From Clostridia bacterium (lineage in GTDB: Bacteria > Bacillota > Clostridia > Oscillospirales > Acutalibacteraceae), in assembly GCA_017631745.1 (NCBI GenBank), contig JAGBSR010000256.1, forward strand, positions 1-9,020: DNA of 9,020 bases, given 5' to 3'. The notes beneath the pieces were generated by a model. That model saw only the letters and a program-made list of their open reading frames with translations. It did no database searches and had not been told where the DNA came from. The position numbers and the translations under genes were made by a program. This document shows positions 5,978-9,020 of the stretch, in pieces (position 1 is the first letter of the stretch; every line of letters begins with the position of its first letter).

Positions 5978-7402
5978 ATGAAAAAAGTTCTTAAAGGCGC
6001 AGTAACACTGATGGTTATATGCTTTATTATCTGCGCAGGTTTTGCAGTGCTGTCTGCTCAGGCGGCAGAGGATGGCACAACTGCGGCAAATGCCATTAAC
6101 CTTAATGAGGGCGTTTACCACACAAAGAAGTGGACATATTCAAACTATAAGTTAGGCTGTTATAATAAAATTGTTATCGGTGAAAAAGGTCTTATGACCT
6201 TCAGTATGTTCAAGCCCTTCAGCGATGCAGGCGAAATAGAATCCTTAGACTTTGTGCTTTATAACACAGACGGTGAGGTTGTATGGGCGGCAGATACATA
6301 CGATCAGATTGAGTCCTTCAACGATTCCTTTGTTTACCGCATAGGTCTCACTTCAGGCACATATTATATGTACTTAGACCCGTTTTTCTATATCGCTAAA
6401 GATTCCGACGGTATGGAAACTCGCTACAAGTTTGATTTTGAAGCCTGCGACAATTGGGAAACAGAAAACAACAACACCCTTGCCGATGCAACAAAAATCA
6501 AGGTCGGCAAGCTTTACAACGGCGTTTACGGTGAAGAGTCCTTCGATTACACCTATGCTGATTGCTATGCTGTATCTCTCAGCAAGGGCGCAGCATATGT
6601 TATCAATTTCGAAAACTTCTCTCAGATGAGCGAGGCTGACTTCGGCCTTTATGATGCAAAGGGCAACGAAATTCAGCTGCCTGAGGCTAAGATTGAGGGC
6701 AAAACTGCTAAGTGGGACATTGCCGTAAAGGAAAGCGGCACATATTATCTCGTACTCGATAACTACGGCAATGAATCAGGTATTTCATATAAAATCGGCG
6801 TTTTTGTCGCAAAAGAGCAGGAGTTCGCTTTTGATAAAGCTGTATCAGGTATCAAGGCAACCCAGACAGCTTCATCAGTTACTCTTAGCTGGAATAAGCT
6901 GTCTCAGGCAACAGGCTACAGAGTATATCAGTACAGCTCAAGCAAGAAGAAGTATGTTCAGGTTGCAAGCGTAAAGACCAACACCTTTAAGAAGACAGGT
7001 CTTAAGGCAGGCACAACATATAAGTTTAAAATCAGAGCTTATAAGAAGCTCAGCGACGGCACTGTTATCTGGGCTGAGGATTCAGCAGTATTCACAACTG
7101 CAACAAAGTGCAAAGCACCGAAGCTTACAGTTGCAAAGAATTACACAAACAGTCCTAAGGTTAAGCTTGAGTGGAACGAGGTAACAGGTGCAACAGGTTA
7201 TCAGGTTTATTATGCAACAAGCAAAAACGGAACCTATAAAAAGATTGCTCTTAAAAATGCCGATGACGATTCCGTGGTAAAAGCATTCTCATCTTCAGCA
7301 AGCGGCAAGAAGATTTACTTCAAGGTCCGCGCATATAAGAAGGTCAGCGGAAAGATAATTTACGGTGATTTCAGCGCTCTTAAGAGTGCAGTGCTTCACT
7401 GA
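5978..7402 (+). CDS. Secreted protein with two PPC-like and two fibronectin type III-like modules
   Basis: This 474-residue protein has a clear Sec signal peptide: KK at 2-3, a hydrophobic core at about 8-25, and AQA-A with predicted cleavage near residue 29 or 30. Two beta-rich modules follow (about 33-155 and 159-277). The second begins WETENNNTLADATKI and contains YTYADCYAVSLSKG and SGTYYLVLDNYG, which resembles bacterial pre-peptidase C-terminal (PPC) domains; the first has SGTYYMYLDPFFY and is more divergent. Two fibronectin-III-like modules close the protein (about 289-376 and 379-474), with VTLSW...ATGYRVY and VKLEW...ATGYQVYY and the repeated RAYKK near the end of each. There is no LPxTG signal, SLH domain, dockerin, catalytic domain or transmembrane tail, so it is probably released or bound non-covalently. 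Ribosome-site candidates are AAGGA at 5963 and GGAG at 5969. It appears to be a single-gene unit with its own promoter and terminator. Function is unknown; adhesion or binding is a guess. Confidence 0.9.
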   Translation: MKKVLKGAVTLMVICFIICAGFAVLSAQAAEDGTTAANAINLNEGVYHTKKWTYSNYKLGCYNKIVIGEKGLMTFSMFKPFSDAGEIESLDFVLYNTDGEVVWAADTYDQIESFNDSFVYRIGLTSGTYYMYLDPFFYIAKDSDGMETRYKFDFEACDNWETENNNTLADATKIKVGKLYNGVYGEESFDYTYADCYAVSLSKGAAYVINFENFSQMSEADFGLYDAKGNEIQLPEAKIEGKTAKWDIAVKESGTYYLVLDNYGNESGISYKIGVFVAKEQEFAFDKAVSGIKATQTASSVTLSWNKLSQATGYRVYQYSSSKKKYVQVASVKTNTFKKTGLKAGTTYKFKIRAYKKLSDGTVIWAEDSAVFTTATKCKAPKLTVAKNYTNSPKVKLEWNEVTGATGYQVYYATSKNGTYKKIALKNADDDSVVKAFSSSASGKKIYFKVRAYKKVSGKIIYGDFSALKSAVLH

Positions 7403-7427
7403 GGACTTTTCTTACAAAGAATATTAT

Positions 7428-7456
7428 AAAGGCACTTCTTACGAGGTGCCTTTTTT
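7428..7456 (+). terminator. Rho-independent terminator of the secreted-protein gene
   Basis: An 11-bp stem, AAAGGCACTTC (7428-7438) with GAGGTGCCTTT (7443-7453), has one G-U pair and a 4-nt loop, and is followed by a T-tract to 7456. It lies 25 bp after the TGA at 7400-7402. Confidence 0.93.
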
Positions 7457-7490
7457 ATAAGGTTCTGTAACATATTATGGTTGATTCTGA

Positions 7491-7694
7491 AATGCAGAAT
7501 TCAGAGTGCAGAATTAAGGGTCGCTTTGCTCCGATTATATCCGATTGAGGTAAGATATAAAATCGACGGCGGTTGGTATTTCAACCCGACTGACTCTGCG
7601 GAAGAAGCCTATAAATTTGATGAATTTTCACCCGCGACCGCAATTCTGCATTATGCATTTTGCATTCTGCATTCATCATAGTGCGTTCTGCATT
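7491..7694. repeat. MITE-like element with nested inverted ends, upstream of pyrC
   Basis: The ends form nested inverted repeats: AATGCAGAAT (7491-7500) matches ATTCTGCATT (7664-7673) in inverse, and inside it TGCAGAATT (7507-7515) matches AATTCTGCA (7642-7650). The right end repeats the motif CTGCATT or TGCATT several times in tandem (7647-7694), so the outer boundary could be 7673 or 7694. The roughly 125-bp interior has no gene with a ribosome site, although one frame (7481-7681, TTG start) stays open. That frame includes a protein-like stretch (YKIDGGWYFNP), which may be a captured or decayed coding fragment. No transposase is present, so it would be non-autonomous. Confidence 0.7.
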
Positions 7695-7729
7695 ATAATA
7701 AAATCAACCTTATTTTGAGACATAGCCTT
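7695..7729. repeat. Short degenerate copy of the repeat edge seen upstream of ispE
   Basis: ATAATAAAATCAAC at 7695-7708 is identical to 3537-3550. In both places a TTTTGA and then TAGCCTT (7723-7729 here, 3561-3567 there) follow at similar distance. Here the GC-rich hairpins that follow TAGCCTT at 3564 are absent and replaced by AT-rich sequence. This suggests a truncated or minimal copy of the same family. Confidence 0.55.
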
Positions 7730-7764
7730 TTATAAATAAAACTTAAATTATTATCGGTTTTACA

Positions 7765-7793
7765 TTGACATTTTTCGCGCAGTGTGATAAAAT
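7765..7793 (+). promoter_or_regulatory. Promoter of pyrC
   Basis: A consensus -35 TTGACA (7765-7770), a 17-bp spacer and a -10 TAAAAT (7788-7793), with an extended -10 TG at 7785-7786. Predicted transcription start is near 7800, giving a leader of about 100 nt before the pyrC ATG. Confidence 0.88.
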
Positions 7794-7799
7794 AATGTG

Positions 7800-7899
7800 A
7801 AATGAAAATACGGCAAGGGAACTTGCAATTAACCTCGGTGTACGGAGTGTCAGCTTCCTTGCATTAGGGTTATTTTTTTATAAATTCAGGAGGTAGATT
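7800..7899 (+). promoter_or_regulatory. Structured pyrC leader, possible attenuator
   Basis: The leader can form mutually exclusive stems. A local hairpin GCAAG-GGAA-CTTGC (7813-7826) has a GNRA-type tetraloop. The same 5' arm can instead pair long-range, GCAAGGGA (7813-7820) with TTCCTTGC (7855-7862). TAACCT (7830-7835) can pair with GGGTTA (7867-7872, one G-U pair) directly before seven T residues (7873-7879), giving a weak terminator-like end. It does not show the conserved PyrR-binding loop I would expect from a PyrR-controlled leader, and I do not recognise a known riboswitch. AGGAGG at 7888-7893 is the pyrC ribosome site. Confidence 0.5.
7802..7867 (+). CDS. Possible 21-codon leader peptide within the pyrC leader
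   Basis: ATG at 7802 opens a frame of 21 codons (starting MKIRQGN, ending SASLH) that stops at TAG 7865-7867, just before the T-tract and within the 3' arm of the terminator-like stem. No Shine-Dalgarno precedes it, because the predicted transcript begins only about 2 nt upstream, so it would have to be read as a leaderless message. Its placement across the alternative stems fits translation-coupled attenuation, but chance opening of a short frame is quite possible. Confidence 0.25.
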   Translation: MKIRQGNLQLTSVYGVSASLH

Positions 7900-9020
7900 A
7901 TGAAAGCATTCAAGGCAAAGGCAATATATGCAAACGGCTGTTTATCATCTCTTCCATTGACTACTGAAAACGGAATTGTTGTTTCTCGAAATGATCTTCA
8001 AGGGGATATTATTTCTTTTGACGGTATGTATATTTTTCCCGGTTTCGCAGATGTTCATGTTCATTTGCGTGAGCCGGGTTTTTCTTATAAAGAAACTATA
8101 AAGACGGGCACACTTGCTTCAGCTCACGGCGGGTACACTGCCGTATGCTCAATGCCCAATCTCAATCCCGTACCTGACAGCGTGGAAAATCTCAGACAGC
8201 AGCTTGATATCATCGAAAAGGATGCCTGCATCCACGTATACCCTTACGGCTCAATTACCGTCGGTCAGATGGGCGAAAAGCTCAGCGATATGGACGGTAT
8301 GGCAAAGGACATCATTGCTTTTTCAGATGACGGCAGGGGAGTTCAGAGCGACGAAATGATGGAAGAGGCTATGCGAAGAGCTAAGTCTCTGGGCAAAATG
8401 ATAGTTGCTCACTGTGAGGTCAACGACCTGCTCAAGGGCGGTTATATCCACGACGGCGAATATGCTAAGGCTCACGGCCACAGAGGCATCTGCTCTGAAA
8501 GCGAATGGAAGCAGATTGAAAGAGACCTGAAGCTCGTTGAAAAGACAGGTTGCTCATATCACGTTTGTCACATCTCAACTAAAGAGAGCGTTGAAATCAT
8601 CCGTCAGGCTAAGGCAAAGGGCATAGATGTCACCTGCGAAACAGGCCCTCACTACCTGATACTCGACGACAGCGATTTGCTCGAGCACGGCAGATTCAAG
8701 ATGAATCCTCCTCTGCGTGCAAAAGAAGACAGACTCGCTCTCATCGAGGGTATCAAAGACGGCACAATCGATATGATCGCAACCGACCACGCCCCACACT
8801 CCGCCGAAGAAAAGGGCAGAGGACTTGAAAAGAGTATGATGGGTGTTGTAGGTATCGAAACTGCATTCCCGCTTATGTATACACACTTTGTTGAAACAGG
8901 TGTCATCACTCTTGAAAAGCTTATTGAGCTTATGAGCATCAACCCGAGAAAACGCTTCGGTATCGGTGGCGGTACAGATGAGGGTCAGAGTGCAGATTTC
9001 ACAGTTATCGACCTCGATGC
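7900..9020 (+). CDS. pyrC: Dihydroorotase, 3'-truncated by the window
   Basis: Dihydroorotase interconverts carbamoyl-aspartate and dihydroorotate in de novo pyrimidine synthesis. The frame begins at the ATG 6 bp after AGGAGG and stays open to the window edge, 373 codons; family members have roughly 420-430 residues, so about 50 are missing. Metal-centre motifs are present: DVHVHLREPG (51-60, His53 and His55), SDDG (142-145) with the aspartate that bridges the metals in type I enzymes, AHCE (His171), HVCHIST (His224) and TDHAPH (Asp296). MPNLNP (85-90) is the substrate-side loop. The overall pattern matches the class I, amidohydrolase-type enzyme of Gram-positives. It has its own strong promoter and leader and is probably first in a pyrimidine operon continuing beyond the window. 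Confidence 0.96.
   Translation, partial: MKAFKAKAIYANGCLSSLPLTTENGIVVSRNDLQGDIISFDGMYIFPGFADVHVHLREPGFSYKETIKTGTLASAHGGYTAVCSMPNLNPVPDSVENLRQQLDIIEKDACIHVYPYGSITVGQMGEKLSDMDGMAKDIIAFSDDGRGVQSDEMMEEAMRRAKSLGKMIVAHCEVNDLLKGGYIHDGEYAKAHGHRGICSESEWKQIERDLKLVEKTGCSYHVCHISTKESVEIIRQAKAKGIDVTCETGPHYLILDDSDLLEHGRFKMNPPLRAKEDRLALIEGIKDGTIDMIATDHAPHSAEEKGRGLEKSMMGVVGIETAFPLMYTHFVETGVITLEKLIELMSINPRKRFGIGGGTDEGQSADFTVIDLD

Noticed and set aside
7481..7681. 66-codon + strand frame as a small gene
   Set aside because: TTG start, no ribosome site, and nearly all of it lies in the MITE-like inverted-repeat element, including its tandem right end.
7800..7899. PyrR-binding attenuator or a known riboswitch class
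   Set aside because: The conserved PyrR anti-antiterminator loop is not visible, and no known aptamer core could be matched by eye; it is kept only as an unclassified leader.

Overview
The window looks like a chromosomal segment of a Gram-positive anaerobe of the Clostridia, probably a gut Oscillospirales/Ruminococcaceae-type genome. This is inferred from strong AGGAGG-type ribosome sites, sigma-A-like promoters, compact operons, a methylerythritol-phosphate (MEP) pathway gene, a secreted fibronectin-III protein, and GC-rich palindromic repeats in the intergenic gaps. No protein could be compared with a database, so the lineage is an impression from style and not a proven call.

Layout, all genes on the + strand. 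(1) Positions 3-599 hold the 3' end of an unrecognised, probably exported protein, closed by a clear intrinsic terminator. (2) A promoter at 649-677 starts a run with two different FAD oxidoreductases: an HI0933/YhiN/BaiN-family flavoprotein (709-1920) and, 18 bp later, a COG2509-type FAD-dependent dehydrogenase (1939-3537). (3) A 178-bp gap filled with a composite palindromic repeat is followed by ispE (3716-4585), and 1 bp later by an MFS transporter of the sugar-transporter type (4587-5753). (4) A gap holding a 77-bp perfect cloverleaf-shaped palindromic repeat and a near-consensus promoter leads to a secreted protein with two PPC-like and two fibronectin-III-like modules (5978-7402), ended by an intrinsic terminator. 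(5) A 497-bp gap holds a MITE-like element, a short copy of sequence also found next to the ispE repeat, a strong promoter and a structured leader with a possible 21-codon peptide. (6) The window ends inside pyrC (7900 to beyond 9020), dihydroorotase of pyrimidine synthesis.

The genes are mostly housekeeping and belong to separate transcription units: redox flavoproteins, isoprenoid precursor synthesis plus a transporter, a surface or secreted protein, and the apparent first gene of a pyrimidine operon. No defence system, phage, CRISPR array, transposase, tRNA or rRNA is visible. The most interesting material is intergenic: the cloverleaf repeat at 5780-5856, the shared repeat edge at 3537 and 7695, the MITE-like element at 7491-7694, and the pyrC leader at about 7800-7899, which may be an attenuator.
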